Shown here: one piece after another, positions 55,273-64,000 of the stretch
How the letters are laid out: the number at the start of each line of letters is the position of its first letter
Numbering within the stretch: the first letter of the stretch is position 1
Origin: a bacterium
Lineage (GTDB): Bacteria > Verrucomicrobiota > Verrucomicrobiia > Limisphaerales > RI-55
NCBI GenBank assembly: GCA_016124235.1
Contig: WGOC01000022.1
Span: forward strand, 1 to 64,000
Length of the DNA stretch: 64,000 bases
Reading direction: 5' to 3'
Translations under genes and position numbers: made by a program
Notes under the pieces: model-generated
Told to the model about the DNA's origin: nothing
What the model saw: only the letters and a program-made list of their open reading frames with translations
Databases searched by the model: none

Positions 55273-55350
55273 GCGTTCGCCACCACGGCAAAGATCTGCA
55301 TGGATGCGAGCGGAAAAATTGTGGCGGACATTAGAGAGCCGAAGGCGTAA
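55273..55350 (+). repeat. Probable third, degenerate copy of the thrS 3' end
   Basis: CACCACGGCAAAG, then a stretch ending TGGCGGACATT and GAAGGCGTAA, recall the thrS tail and its second copy (52672-52796), both of which end similarly with TAA. Identity is patchy and the frame is broken, so it is a candidate only. It lies just upstream of the GH43 gene. Confidence 0.45.
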
Positions 55351-55363
55351 GAAATCCGTGCTG

Positions 55364-56365
55364 ATGAAGGCACACATTGTTCAACTTTATTTTGTGGCCG
55401 GCGTTCTGACGGCAGCGACCTTGGCCATTCCTCTTGAGGCACAACCCGTCGCGCCTGCCGAGACTTCCGGAAATCCGATTTTTCCCGGCTGGTATGCGGA
55501 CCCGGAGGCAAAAGTTTTTGGCAAGCAATTCTGGATTTATCCGACGTACTCCGATCGTTACGAGAAGCAGGTTTTCTTTGATGCCTTTTCGTCGCCCGAC
55601 CTCGTCCATTGGCGTTTTCACCACCATGTGTTCGGCACCAACGAAATCGCGTGGGCCAAGCGCGCCATGTGGGCGCCGGCCGTGACGGAAAAGGACGGAC
55701 GCTACTATTTCTTCTTCGCCGCGAACGACATCCAGAACGACGAGCAAATCGGCGGCCTTGGCGTGGCGGTGGCGGACAATCCGGGCGGCCCGTTCAAGGA
55801 TTATCTCGGCAAGCCGCTCATTGATAAATTCCACAACGGCGCCCAGCCGATCGACCCGTTCGTGTTCCGCGACGACGACGGACAGTTCTATCTCATCTAT
55901 GGTGGCTGGCGACACTGCAACATCTGCCGGTTGAAAAATGATTTCACCGGCGTGGAACCCTTCGCCGACGGCACGACGTTCAAGGAGATCACTCCCAAGG
56001 GCTACGTGGAAGGCTCGGTGATGTTCAAGCGCGGTGGAAAATACTATTTCATGTGGTCGGAAGGCGGCTGGACGGGGCCCGATTATTCCGTGGCGTATGC
56101 GATGGCCGATTCCCCGACGGGACCGTTCACGCGCATTGGAAGGGTTTTACAACAAGACCCGAAGGTGGCCACCGGCGCGGGGCATCATTCCGTGATCCAC
56201 CTGCCCGGCACGGAAACGTATTACATCGTCTATCATCGCCGCCCACTTGAGGAACACGACGGCAACCATCGCGTGACGTGCATTGATAAAATGGAGTTCG
56301 ATGAGCAAGGCCTGATCAAACCGGTAAGAATTACCTTTGACGGCGTGGCTCCGGCAAAGTTCTAG
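55364..56365 (+). CDS. Exported glycoside hydrolase family 43 enzyme
   Basis: 333 residues from ATG 55364, giving a signal peptide (IVQLYFVAGVLTAATLAIPL). The five-bladed propeller has the GH43 catalytic triad: D46 in WYADPE (base), D164 in QPIDPFVF (pKa-setting), and E216 in YVEGSVMF (acid). GH43 enzymes are arabinofuranosidases or xylosidases; the exact substrate cannot be told. The upstream large exported protein is in the same orientation and may be the partner. The longer frame from 55304 includes the thrS-tail remnant and is not the start. Confidence 0.88.
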   Translation: MKAHIVQLYFVAGVLTAATLAIPLEAQPVAPAETSGNPIFPGWYADPEAKVFGKQFWIYPTYSDRYEKQVFFDAFSSPDLVHWRFHHHVFGTNEIAWAKRAMWAPAVTEKDGRYYFFFAANDIQNDEQIGGLGVAVADNPGGPFKDYLGKPLIDKFHNGAQPIDPFVFRDDDGQFYLIYGGWRHCNICRLKNDFTGVEPFADGTTFKEITPKGYVEGSVMFKRGGKYYFMWSEGGWTGPDYSVAYAMADSPTGPFTRIGRVLQQDPKVATGAGHHSVIHLPGTETYYIVYHRRPLEEHDGNHRVTCIDKMEFDEQGLIKPVRITFDGVAPAKF

Positions 56366-56526
56366 GCAGGGCATTGTCCATTGAATGTCTCGGAGCGACC
56401 GAGGCGGCGTGCGAAACCGAACGCGAAACTCGTTGAAAAGCCGTTGGCGGATGCCCTGATACCACCGAACAATCGGGCTTGCTTCCACAGCTTGAATGAT
56501 GAGCCATTGCGAAAATTGGTTGCGTA

Positions 56527-57216
56527 ATGAAAGCCGCAAAACTGCTCTCGATCCAAATTGCTTCCGCGGCGGAAATCCCGGCCACGGGCATCGCTGCGTG
56601 GTGGGACAAGCCGTGGACGAGTGGGTTCCACAAGCAAGCCGTAGCCGGACGGATTTGGCTTGGTTATGAAGGATTGCGCGGCGACCAGCAGGCCGATCGC
56701 GAGAATCACGGCGGCGTGGACAAGGCGGTGTGCGTTTACGCAGCCGAACATTATCCCAGTTGGCGCGATGTGCTGAAACTTCCGGAGATGGCGCACGGTG
56801 CGTTCGGCGAGAACTTCACCGTGCAGGGTTTGATGGAATCGGAGATTTGTATTGGCGACGTGTTTCAAGTCGGCGCCGCGCGGGTGCAGGTTTCGCAACC
56901 GCGTCAGCCGTGTTGGAAGCTCGCGCGGCGGTGGCGCATCAAGGACTTGAGTGCGCAGGTGGAACAAAATGGCCGAACCGGATTTTACTTTCGCGTGCTC
57001 CAGCACGGCTGGGTTGAAGCGGGGGACACGATCGAATTGGTGGATCGATCATTTCCCAGGTTCGCCGTCGCTTACGCCAACCAAATAATGCACCGCCGCA
57101 AAAACGATATCGCGGCGGCAATGGAACTCGCTTCCTGCCCGTTGCTCTCGGGAAGCTGGAAAGATTCGCTCTGGTTGCGGGCGGAAAACAATGAAACCAC
57201 AGACGGCTCGGCGTGA
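56527..57216 (+). CDS. MOSC domain protein (YiiM-like)
   Basis: 229 residues. MOSC core: GDQQADRENHGGVDKAVCVY, GAFGENFTVQGL and VSQPRQPCWKLARR, the last with the conserved cysteine (near 128) for sulfur or molybdenum-cofactor chemistry. The C-terminal part with a three-helix region fits the YiiM class, which reduces N-hydroxylated substrates. The start is a plain ATG at 56527 with MKAAKLLSIQIA. It stands alone in its strand. Confidence 0.85.
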   Translation: MKAAKLLSIQIASAAEIPATGIAAWWDKPWTSGFHKQAVAGRIWLGYEGLRGDQQADRENHGGVDKAVCVYAAEHYPSWRDVLKLPEMAHGAFGENFTVQGLMESEICIGDVFQVGAARVQVSQPRQPCWKLARRWRIKDLSAQVEQNGRTGFYFRVLQHGWVEAGDTIELVDRSFPRFAVAYANQIMHRRKNDIAAAMELASCPLLSGSWKDSLWLRAENNETTDGSA

Positions 57217-57356
57217 ACGCGGCGGTGATTGATTCTATAGCTGGGATATTGACGCAACGAGCTTCTGCTTCCGCGGCGAAGATCCTCAAGGTGCGACGAA
57301 TAAGGAGGAAGGCGAAGCACCGCCGGACTGCCTTGCGCTGTAGTTGCCAGGCAAGG

Positions 57357-58367
57357 TTAGGGCTTTGTCGCCAAAATCAGCGGGGAGACGGCGGGCACAT
57401 CCAACAAGCGCGGATTCTTGAAGCCGGCTTCGCGCAGCCAGCTGCTGATTTCCTTGAAGCTGAACGTGTCGCCAGCTTTCGTGTTGACGAGCATGTTGAC
57501 GGCGAATAGCAAGCCCATCGGCGGACCGGAACGATCGTCGTCCACGATGAATTCCATGATCGCGATCGTGCCGCCGGGCGAAAGTGCCTTGAAAACCTTC
57601 TTCAAAAGCCGGCGACTGCGGTCGGCCCCTTCGCTGTGCAAAATGTGTCCCAGCGTGGCGATGTGATGACCGTTGCCGTATTTCACCTTTTGCAGGTCGC
57701 CGGGCAGTTTGGTGAGTCGCTTTCCGACCCCGTGGCGATTGGCCACGCGTTGTGTGGTGTCGAGTACCATGGGCCAGTCCACGGCGGTCATGCGTACGTG
57801 TTTGGATTGCTTCGCAAGTGCGATTCCCCAGACGCCGGAACCCGCGGCGATGTCCAACACGTGGACCGGCGCGTTGGCTTTGGGGATTTCCAGATGCTCA
57901 CCCAAGGCGCTGGCGGCGGGGAAGCTCAGCGGGAAAAGTGATTCGACAAACTCGGCGAAAAACTTGGCGCCGTCGGTCTCCGCGTTCACCGCTGTGGCGG
58001 GTTTGCCAGTGCGAACCACCTTCTTGAGCTCAAGCCATTTCGGAATCAGTTGGGCCGTTGTGTGGTGGAAGAACCTGCCGTAGTAAGGCGCGTTGGTGGA
58101 AACGAGAAAGGCGGCGCTTTCCGGTGTGAGCGCGTACCGATTACCTTTGCGCGTGAGCAAATGCAGACCCACCAGCGCGTTCAAGATCTTGGTCAGGCCC
58201 CGTTCGGAAACGCGGGCTTTCTTGGCGAGTTGCGCGGCGGTTTTGGGTGCTGAATTCAGGGCATCAAAGACGCCGTGTTCGATGGCCGTTTCAATGATCA
58301 AGGGCGGTGCGTAGCCCCAAGCCATCTGCATGATACGTTCGGGCGTGACCGATTGTTGTGGATTCAC
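57357..58367 (-). CDS. SAM-dependent methyltransferase with N-terminal dimerisation/HTH domain
   Basis: 336 residues from the GTG at 58367, the start that leaves the most family-like N-terminus; the open frame continues to 58448. Residues about 20-95 form a winged-helix dimerisation domain (FDALNSAPKTAAQLAKKARV, then LTKILNALVGLHLL). The class I methyltransferase fold follows: VLDIAAGSGVWGIALAKQ is motif I, MTAVDWP holds the acidic SAM-binding residue, and LSPGGTIAIMEF is motif III. This is the O-methyltransferase type found in natural-product and hydroxyindole pathways; the substrate is unknown. Confidence 0.8.
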   Translation of the reverse strand: MNPQQSVTPERIMQMAWGYAPPLIIETAIEHGVFDALNSAPKTAAQLAKKARVSERGLTKILNALVGLHLLTRKGNRYALTPESAAFLVSTNAPYYGRFFHHTTAQLIPKWLELKKVVRTGKPATAVNAETDGAKFFAEFVESLFPLSFPAASALGEHLEIPKANAPVHVLDIAAGSGVWGIALAKQSKHVRMTAVDWPMVLDTTQRVANRHGVGKRLTKLPGDLQKVKYGNGHHIATLGHILHSEGADRSRRLLKKVFKALSPGGTIAIMEFIVDDDRSGPPMGLLFAVNMLVNTKAGDTFSFKEISSWLREAGFKNPRLLDVPAVSPLILATKP

Positions 58368-58592
58368 AGTCAAGCGACGGTGGTTGACGATATTGTGTTC
58401 AATGGATTTTTGATCAAGATTCCGACGGACCTCATATTGAATACGCACCGGTGATTGAATGCCGGCACTTGGTAGTAGTTGATAGGTCCGTCCGTCTCAG
58501 CGTCAACCGTGAGCAACTGCCGATCGCGGCACGAGGCGGCGGAAACAAAAGCCGCGAGTGGAACGTGGTCGTTGTCGTCGTGGGATTCGAAT

Positions 58593-58778
58593 TCAGTTTA
58601 ATACCGGCGCGGTCCACAGGATCCATTTGGCGCGATCCACGTTCGTAAATTTGGAGCGGAGGACGTCCGTATCCACGTCCTTTTTGCCGAGCAGGAATTT
58701 GTCGAGATACGCTTCGGGTGCCGGTGTGAATCCCGGGTGCCAACGGCAGTGTGGAGTGCTTTCTTCAGTGACTCCCAT
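58593..58778 (-). pseudogene. C-terminal remnant of an exported alpha/beta-hydrolase-type protein
   Basis: The frame reads HCRWHPGFTPAPEAYLDKFL, then LRSKFTNVDRAKWILWTAP before the stop. The wording is like the tail of secreted esterase or hydrolase proteins in this phylum. There is no start, and related sequence continues upstream only in other frames, so it is a decayed gene end. The rest of the 58449-58848 interval holds nothing else recognised. Confidence 0.5.
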
Positions 58779-58848
58779 GCGGTCGGGAATGGCTCAAGGC
58801 CAAATCGAAATTGACGCCGGACCTGGCCGAATTCGTTGTCGCAAAACT

Positions 58849-59403
58849 TCACCGGAACTTGACGACGGCGTCAGGTGCTTCGTGGTAAGTGACCTCACGA
58901 CCACCGGTTGCCTTGCCATCGTCGTCCAGATATTCCGCCTTCACAACCAACGAGCCGTCGGGCTGGAGAGTGCTGGTGGATCGGACCTTTTTCGTGCCGT
59001 TCAGGTTGCCAATGATGTTTTCCACGCCGACGAATTTTCCGTCGTTGATCGTCATGGTTCCTTCCGTGCGAAATCCGGCCGTCGTGAAGTAGAAATATTG
59101 GATCGCCTGTTTCTCGGAATTCCATTGGATGATGATCTCGCCACCGTAAACGCCATCATTGATCGAGTGAATCACGCGCACCGCTTTGCCGTTCAGGGCG
59201 CGTTCCCAACGGGAGATGTCGATCACAGGCTGGCCATTGTTTTGTTCCTTGAATTCACCACGCCAGGTTTTGCTGAGCAGCGGGCGAAAGGCTTCGAGGT
59301 GTTCGTTCAAGGAACCGGTTTCCGCAGCAAATGCGCCGGAGGCAAACGAGGTCAACATGAGAGCGAGAGAAAGTACGGACAGAAGTTGGGTCGTGGTTTT
59401 CAT
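58849..59403 (-). CDS. Exported conserved hypothetical protein
   Basis: 184 residues with a signal peptide (LLSVLSLALMLTSFASGAFA). The mature part has LNEHLEAFRPLLSKTWRGEF and an adjacent W-E-R-A-L-N-G motif, then repeated strands with YFYFTTAGF and a GKFVGVENI turn. This is a small beta-rich domain of the DUF1579 kind in shape, but I am not certain. Alone in its strand, upstream of the membrane protein genes. The role is unknown. Confidence 0.7.
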   Translation of the reverse strand: MKTTTQLLSVLSLALMLTSFASGAFAAETGSLNEHLEAFRPLLSKTWRGEFKEQNNGQPVIDISRWERALNGKAVRVIHSINDGVYGGEIIIQWNSEKQAIQYFYFTTAGFRTEGTMTINDGKFVGVENIIGNLNGTKKVRSTSTLQPDGSLVVKAEYLDDDGKATGGREVTYHEAPDAVVKFR

Positions 59404-59485
59404 AACAAGGGCAGTAAAGGCAGCGTCCCAGATTACGTGATAAATTCAACTCCCGTGTTTTAAGTGGCTCGCATAAAATGCGGCC

Positions 59486-60247
59486 ATGCATTCAGGTCGC
59501 GCTGCCCGCTGGTTCGTTCTCGTGCTTGCCGCGTGGCTGGTGATCATCACATCGCTGGTGACGATCGCGGTTTGGAACAATCCGGTTGCCCGCGCGATCA
59601 TTGGTATGGGCTGGGGTTTGATTATTCTTTGGATCGGCGTGTGCGGGACTACGATGTATTTCCTCCGAAACAAAGTCCGTGAATGGATGACGCACATCCC
59701 GATAGGCTGGCGAGTGCCGTTCATTCTGTTTGCCACGTTCCTCGCTCTTCTCGAAGAAGCGATCACAACCACGATGACCAATCTGGCGCCGTGGTTTGGC
59801 GTGCCCGTTGGCAAGGCCTACATCACGGCCTCCACCAATTACTTCGACGTGGTCGCGATGCACAGCGTTGTCATGTTTGTTCCGATGTTTGTGGCTTGGC
59901 AATGGATGCTGGGGCGATGGCGGTTCACGCCGTTTCAGGTGTTCCTACTATTCGGGATGACCGGCACGCTCGCGGAATGCAGTTTCGGTTTCGAACACGT
60001 GCGCGAATTCGGCATGTGGATCTTCGTGTATGGTTTGATGGTCTGGCTGCCGGCGTATTGCGCGCCCGAAAATCGCAACGCGCGGCGGCCGCGGTGGTGG
60101 CTTTTTCCGCTGGCGGTGATCATTCCGATTTTGTTCATCCCGCTCGTGCCCACGCCGTTGTTGATTAAGTGGATTGATCCTCATCATCCCGCGATTCACT
60201 TCGCCCCGCCGGATGTCTCAATCGACCCGAACGCTTCGGCCAATTAG
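59486..60247 (+). CDS. Multi-pass membrane protein
   Basis: 253 residues with about six hydrophobic segments: 8-30, 37-58, 74-95, 120-145, 155-175 and 208-228. Charged loops with RNKVREW and ENRNARRPRW suggest a cytosolic side. No recognised family. It overlaps the end of the next, convergent gene by 4 bases, so the two may have evolved together. Confidence 0.7.
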   Translation: MHSGRAARWFVLVLAAWLVIITSLVTIAVWNNPVARAIIGMGWGLIILWIGVCGTTMYFLRNKVREWMTHIPIGWRVPFILFATFLALLEEAITTTMTNLAPWFGVPVGKAYITASTNYFDVVAMHSVVMFVPMFVAWQWMLGRWRFTPFQVFLLFGMTGTLAECSFGFEHVREFGMWIFVYGLMVWLPAYCAPENRNARRPRWWLFPLAVIIPILFIPLVPTPLLIKWIDPHHPAIHFAPPDVSIDPNASAN

Positions 60248-61287
60248 CGGCTCGATGGATTGATGTGCGTCAGCAATCCGGCGAGTAGCAGAAGGCCGCT
60301 CACCACATAGAAGGTGAACATAAAGAGCACTTGGAAGCCGGCGAGCGGAAACAGGAATGCGCGGGCGATCGTCGTCACAATCGTCGCGAGCGCACAGGCC
60401 TGGATGAAGCCACTCCAAGTGAATTGCAGGACGGGCGTCGGCGATGATTGAGCTTGTGAAAAGGAGCTGTGAAATCTGCGGCCGATTCGGAGACAACGAA
60501 CGAACACGTACAGCAATCCCGCATAAAACAACCAAATGGTGAGTTGACCCGGTATGATGGGCGGAACGGCTTCGGGACGGATCGCGAATCCCCAAAACAC
60601 GTACCAAACGAGCAACACGATGCCAAAGCTCCGAGTGCCCCCCGGACCGGGCAGCAACTCGCGCAGCGCATACTGATTACCGCCGGATCGACGCCACCAA
60701 AGCAAAACGAGGCCGAGGATCAGACTGTTTCCCGCAGCGGACAAAAACGAAAGGGCGACGGATGGTGAGTTCACGAATTGCATGAAACCTAGCATTCCCA
60801 TCAACAATCCGATCCAGCGCTTCGGATGCTTGCGGACCATTTCCTTCACGCGGTGGGGCAAGCCGTCGACGATCTCCGATGAATTCGTGCAAAGCAGCTC
60901 GGTGAAAAGCATCGGCACCACAAACGCCAGCAACGGGTGCAAGAACAACACCAGCAAAATGGTCTCGAAAAGCGCGATGCCTCCGAATTGGAGGAAGGGG
61001 CCTTCCGGGCGGAACGAAACCCAGAGGACTTTGGTGATGTATGCTTCGTACATCCCCTAAAGTGTTCCGCCAGCGTAGAGCGTCCAGAAATTCGGGCGCC
61101 CCAAGCGAAAGACAATCGTTGCCAAAAACACGCTGTGCAGGAGGTAAAGCGGCAGCACAACCAACATCCCCCAGACGGACCAAAAGGGAAACATCGTCGA
61201 CCCGGCCGGGACTTCGACGAATACGACGGAGATCATCCCGACCAGTAACCAAAAGGCAAACTTGCGACTTGTGGAAGGCGGTTTCAA
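60244..61287 (-). pseudogene. Multi-pass membrane protein gene split by an in-frame TAG
   Basis: Downstream of a TAG at 61057-61059 the frame gives 269 residues with six or seven hydrophobic segments (from MYEAYITKVLWVSFRPEG). Upstream in the same frame (from about 61287) it reads RKFAFWLLVGMISVVFVEVP and FRLGRPNFWTLYAGGTL, which runs into the stop, then GM, then YEAYITK. The two parts look like one protein, the stop being the only break, so a nonsense mutation is likely; stop-codon readthrough or restart at the ATG (61053) cannot be excluded. No ribosome binding site precedes that ATG. Confidence 0.6.
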
Positions 61288-61396
61288 CGATCGGTATCTT
61301 CGGCATTGAGTTCCATTCCCGTCAATCTGCCAGCGACGGGCTGACCCTCGAAATGTTGCTTGTTCGTTTGCTTTTGTGGCCGTTAATCTCTGGCTT

Positions 61397-62320
61397 ATGT
61401 CCAAAAGCCATTCCTCTCCTTCATCCATTTCACGGCGTAATTTTCTATCGGTTTCTGGTGCGGCGTCTGCCTTGTTCCTGGCGCAGTCCGGTCGGAATCC
61501 GGTGCTCGCGGCTGACGGTCCGGCCCATCGTGGCTTAACGAAACGGCCGATCGGTCTGGAGCTGTATTCCGTGCGGACCGAACTGGCGCGGGACCTGCCG
61601 AAGACATTGGAGACGGTGGCCAAGATCGGTTACGAAGTTGTCGAGTTTTACGCGCCTTATTTCGAGTGGAGTCTGCCCTATGCAAAAGAAGTGCGCGCCC
61701 GCATGGATGATCTTGGTCTGCGCTGCCTTTCGACGCATAACCACATCGAATCGTTTACGCCGGGCGAAACGATGAACAAGGCGATCGAGTTGAATCAGAT
61801 CCTCGGCACGCATTACATCGTGATGGCGAGTTCGCCCGGCTGGGCCAAGGGCGTGGAAGGTTGGAAACGACTGTGTGGCCAGCTCTCGCAGGCAACCGAA
61901 CAACTGCTGCCACACGGTTTGTCGGCGGGTTATCACAATCATCAGGCCGAGTGGGCAAAGCTGGATGGCGATCAGCGAATCATGGAATTCATCGCCACTA
62001 ACACGCCGAAGGAATTCGTTTTGCAGCTCGATGTAGGCACCTGTGTGGAAACTCATTCGCACCCGGCGGAATGGGTCAAAGCCAACCCGGGTCGGATCAA
62101 AGTCGTGCACCTCAAGGACTGGGCGCCGGATGACGCCGCCCACGACAAAGGCTACAAGGTCTTGTTCGGCGAAGGCGTGACGCCGTGGAAGGAATTGATC
62201 GCGGCGTTGGAGTCAGTTGGTGGGGTGGAATTCTACCTAATGGAACAGGAAGGCAGTCGATTCTCAGAATTTGAAACGGCGAAACGGTGCCTCGATACTT
62301 GGAAATCGATGAGGGCTTAA
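61397..62320 (+). CDS. Tat-exported sugar phosphate isomerase/epimerase
   Basis: 307 residues from ATG 61397. Twin-arginine signal (SRRNFLSVSGAASALFLA), then a TIM barrel of the AP-endonuclease-2 superfamily: GLELYSVRTELARDL, YEVVEFYAPYF, GYHNHQAE, LQLDVGTCVE, VHLKDWAPDD, ending YLMEQEGS. The motifs with E, H, D and E ligands suggest a metal site. It would act on a sugar or related compound in the periplasm; the substrate is unknown. The start at 61376 is less likely. Confidence 0.85.
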   Translation: MSKSHSSPSSISRRNFLSVSGAASALFLAQSGRNPVLAADGPAHRGLTKRPIGLELYSVRTELARDLPKTLETVAKIGYEVVEFYAPYFEWSLPYAKEVRARMDDLGLRCLSTHNHIESFTPGETMNKAIELNQILGTHYIVMASSPGWAKGVEGWKRLCGQLSQATEQLLPHGLSAGYHNHQAEWAKLDGDQRIMEFIATNTPKEFVLQLDVGTCVETHSHPAEWVKANPGRIKVVHLKDWAPDDAAHDKGYKVLFGEGVTPWKELIAALESVGGVEFYLMEQEGSRFSEFETAKRCLDTWKSMRA

Positions 62321-62531
62321 GCGACGTAAGACGCGTCTGGTATTGGTCGAGTTTCGACACGGAAGGGCTACACTCGTGTCGCGTACGTCGAAGGCGGCAG
62401 GAATGCCGACTCTCCGATTCCGGATTCAATCTCGCGATGAACTGTGCGCGAATTCTGTCACCTTCATTTGTTAGTCATTTGGTCGACGACGAACTTGAGT
62501 TGGCGCGCGATTGCCTTGATGCTTTCCGGTC

Positions 62532-63134
62532 ATGGAACTTGATTTTGAAGGCCAGCACGCCGATCGCGCTTACCCCGTTCTTGCTTCATTGGTGACCCCG
62601 CGTCCGATTGCGTGGGTAACGACGATAGGTCCCGATGGTGTGGTCAATGCCGCACCGTTCAGCTTCTTCAACGTGATGGGCGCGAACCCGCCGATCGTTG
62701 CCTTTGCTCCTGGCGATCGCGATGATGACACGCCCAAGGACACGGCGCGCAATGTCCGGTTGAATCACGAATTTGTTGTCAATCTGGTCGACGAAGGCGT
62801 TGCCGAAGCGATGAACAAGACTGCATCAGCTTTGCCTTACGGTGAAAGCGAACTGTCGGCCGCTGGCTTGACCGCGGCATCATCGTCCGTGGTCAAACCA
62901 CCGCGAATCGCCGAAGCGCCCGCCAGTCTTGAGTGTACGGAATGGGGCACGCTGCAGATCGGTGGCAACCGATTGGTCATCGGCGTCGTGAAGCGCGTTC
63001 ACCTGCGCGACGATTTGTTCGATTCGGAAACCATGCGTGTCCGCAGCGAGAACTTCCGCGTGATCGGCCGTATGGCGAGTCCTCATTGGTACTGCCGGAC
63101 AGGCGACCGCTTTGAAGTGGTCCGGCCCGCGTAA
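62532..63134 (+). CDS. Flavin reductase family protein
   Basis: 200 residues. MELDFEGQHADRAYPVLASL and TPRPIAWVTTIGPDGVVNAA with FSFFNVMGANPPIV form the FMN-binding split barrel; the C-terminal half has ECTEWGTLQIGG and a metal-binding-like end. Such proteins bind FMN and often act as reductases or as partners of a monooxygenase. The gene is not coupled to its neighbours. Confidence 0.88.
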   Translation: MELDFEGQHADRAYPVLASLVTPRPIAWVTTIGPDGVVNAAPFSFFNVMGANPPIVAFAPGDRDDDTPKDTARNVRLNHEFVVNLVDEGVAEAMNKTASALPYGESELSAAGLTAASSSVVKPPRIAEAPASLECTEWGTLQIGGNRLVIGVVKRVHLRDDLFDSETMRVRSENFRVIGRMASPHWYCRTGDRFEVVRPA

Positions 63135-63143
63135 AAAGCCACG

Positions 63144-63686
63144 TCAGGCGGCTGGCTCCCGGCGAAAAACCAATCGGTAGTTCGATTGGTTCTCATTGCG
63201 CTCCTGCCGGATGATTTTGATCGCGCGATCCTTGGGAACGAGGGCGTTGACCAAGTAGACACTGATGGCACGTAGGTGTTGGTTGTCGATGGCTAGCTCA
63301 TGTTGGCCAGCCGCTAATGCCGAAAATCTGACGGCCGCTTTCATTTGAATGACGCCAATTCCCTCACGAGCATCGTTGAGCGTAGGAAAGTGGATGTCCA
63401 CCAGCAGCAACTTCACGGGCTTGTCGTCCAGTTTGACGTGGAGATCAATCAGGACTTTGCGGGCGTAGTCATTCGCTTCCTGCCTGGAAATGCGTCCGTC
63501 GTGATCGCGGTCAATCACCACGATCAATTGATCATAAACGGCGACGCCGGGCGTCAGATCGATTGACAGCGTGATCGTGTTGGTCGCGACGGCAACACGA
63601 GTCGCCTGCAAATATTCGTCGAGCCGATGCGCGCGTGTCTGGAAGGCGAATGCGATCAGAAGCAAGCTCAACACCTGCCGCTTCAT
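63144..63686 (-). CDS. Secreted EF-hand-type protein
   Basis: 180 residues from ATG 63686. A signal peptide (MKRQVLSLLLIAFAFQTRA) precedes HRLDEYLQATRVAVATNTI. DRDHDGRISRQEA near residue 70 is a standard EF-hand calcium loop. The remainder is beta-rich with no named domain. It overlaps the next upstream gene on the same strand by ATGA, so the two are co-translated. A frame back to 63929 lies over that gene. Confidence 0.75.
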   Translation of the reverse strand: MKRQVLSLLLIAFAFQTRAHRLDEYLQATRVAVATNTITLSIDLTPGVAVYDQLIVVIDRDHDGRISRQEANDYARKVLIDLHVKLDDKPVKLLLVDIHFPTLNDAREGIGVIQMKAAVRFSALAAGQHELAIDNQHLRAISVYLVNALVPKDRAIKIIRQERNENQSNYRLVFRREPAA

Positions 63687-64000
63687 TTGCCGGTGAACTT
63701 CCTGCCGTAATCGTCGGTCGGGTCGCGATACATCGTGTGCAGGTGCATTGTCACATCGCCACCAAGCCGTTGCGGTGCGTATTCGATGACGATCGTCGGA
63801 CCCTGAATCCGGAAGTAGGCCTTGCCGGCTTCCAACGGTCCGCTCCACGCGAACCAGGTGTCGTCGAGATGAGATTTGACTTCCGCCATCTTTTCGGCGG
63901 CGGCCGTTTCCTGAATGATGCCCGACCATTCGGAAATGAGTTTGAGCAACAAGTCACGTTGAGATGCAGTCAGCTCGGTTGCCTTGATGCCTTCTGGCTG
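63683..64000 (-). CDS. DUF3500-type protein, C-terminal part (runs off right edge)
   Basis: The frame is open from the right edge (Q-P-E-G-I-K-A-T-E-L) through LISEWSGIIQETAAAEKMAE and ends PQRLGGDVTMHLHTMYRDPT, DDYGRKFTGK. The tail with H-L-H-T-M-Y-R-D-P-T-D-D-Y-G is like the end of DUF3500 proteins. About 105 residues are visible. The stop overlaps the secreted EF-hand gene start by 4 bases. Confidence 0.7.
   Translation of the reverse strand, partial: QPEGIKATELTASQRDLLLKLISEWSGIIQETAAAEKMAEVKSHLDDTWFAWSGPLEAGKAYFRIQGPTIVIEYAPQRLGGDVTMHLHTMYRDPTDDYGRKFTGK

Noticed and set aside
63687-63929. An 80-residue N-terminal extension of the EF-hand protein
   Set aside because: The extension lies over the neighbouring DUF3500-type gene and lacks a signal peptide; the ATG at 63686 gives one.

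Overview
The window reads as chromosome of a Verrucomicrobiota bacterium, most like the Pedosphaera/Limisphaera lineage. This is inferred from gene style, not from a search. The pointers are ECF sigma factors with long membrane and coiled-coil tails, many Sec- or Tat-exported proteins with a C-terminal module ending in an aromatic-rich FFRL-type motif, carbohydrate-active and sugar-isomerase genes, and an unusual Obg. Base composition is moderately GC-rich and coding density is high on both strands.

Layout. 0-0.5 kb: the end of an IS3-type insertion sequence next to a gene it appears to have truncated. 0.7-4.3 kb: a compact accessory cassette of XRE regulator, GNAT-like protein, ImmA/IrrE protease, Beta-family protein and a convergent sce7726-family protein; a perfect 10-4-10 palindrome lies over the regulator's start. 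4.35-8.1 kb: a two-gene NitT/TauT-type ABC transporter behind a VIT/CCC1-type metal transporter. 8.35-17.5 kb: ECF sigma/membrane pair, exported nitrilase-like enzyme, gcvP, a second sigma factor and a GNAT enzyme. 17.63-25.13 kb: a 7.5 kb integrative element in the 3' end of tRNA-Glu(TTC), with tyrosine integrase, duplicated att sites, candidate arm sites, an HTH protein, a primase-like protein, a RepA-like ATPase and a two-gene cargo. 25.2-49.5 kb: housekeeping and outer-surface genes, including an esterase, RDD protein, nagA-like, PhoX, sugar isomerase, rplU-rpmA-obg, PIG-L deacetylase and glucosamine-6-P isomerase-like pair, purS-purQ, a TonB receptor, a trypsin-like protease and large secreted proteins. 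49.5-64 kb: thrS, a RAYT transposase with copied thrS tails, a large exported protein with a GH43 enzyme, MOSC, methyltransferase, membrane proteins, a Tat-exported isomerase, a flavin reductase and a partial DUF3500-type gene.

Three themes link the regions. (1) REP/REPIN palindromes of several families are scattered through the window together with two RAYT transposases; three REP-type units sit in frame inside gcvP. (2) Several partial duplications mark past rearrangements: the thrS 3' end (two, possibly three copies), the 5' end of the RDD gene, and the tRNA-Glu 3' end. (3) Two accessory modules, the 0.7-4.3 kb cassette and the tRNA-Glu element, are the best candidates for undescribed systems. 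All family names rest on motif reading; no database search was run.
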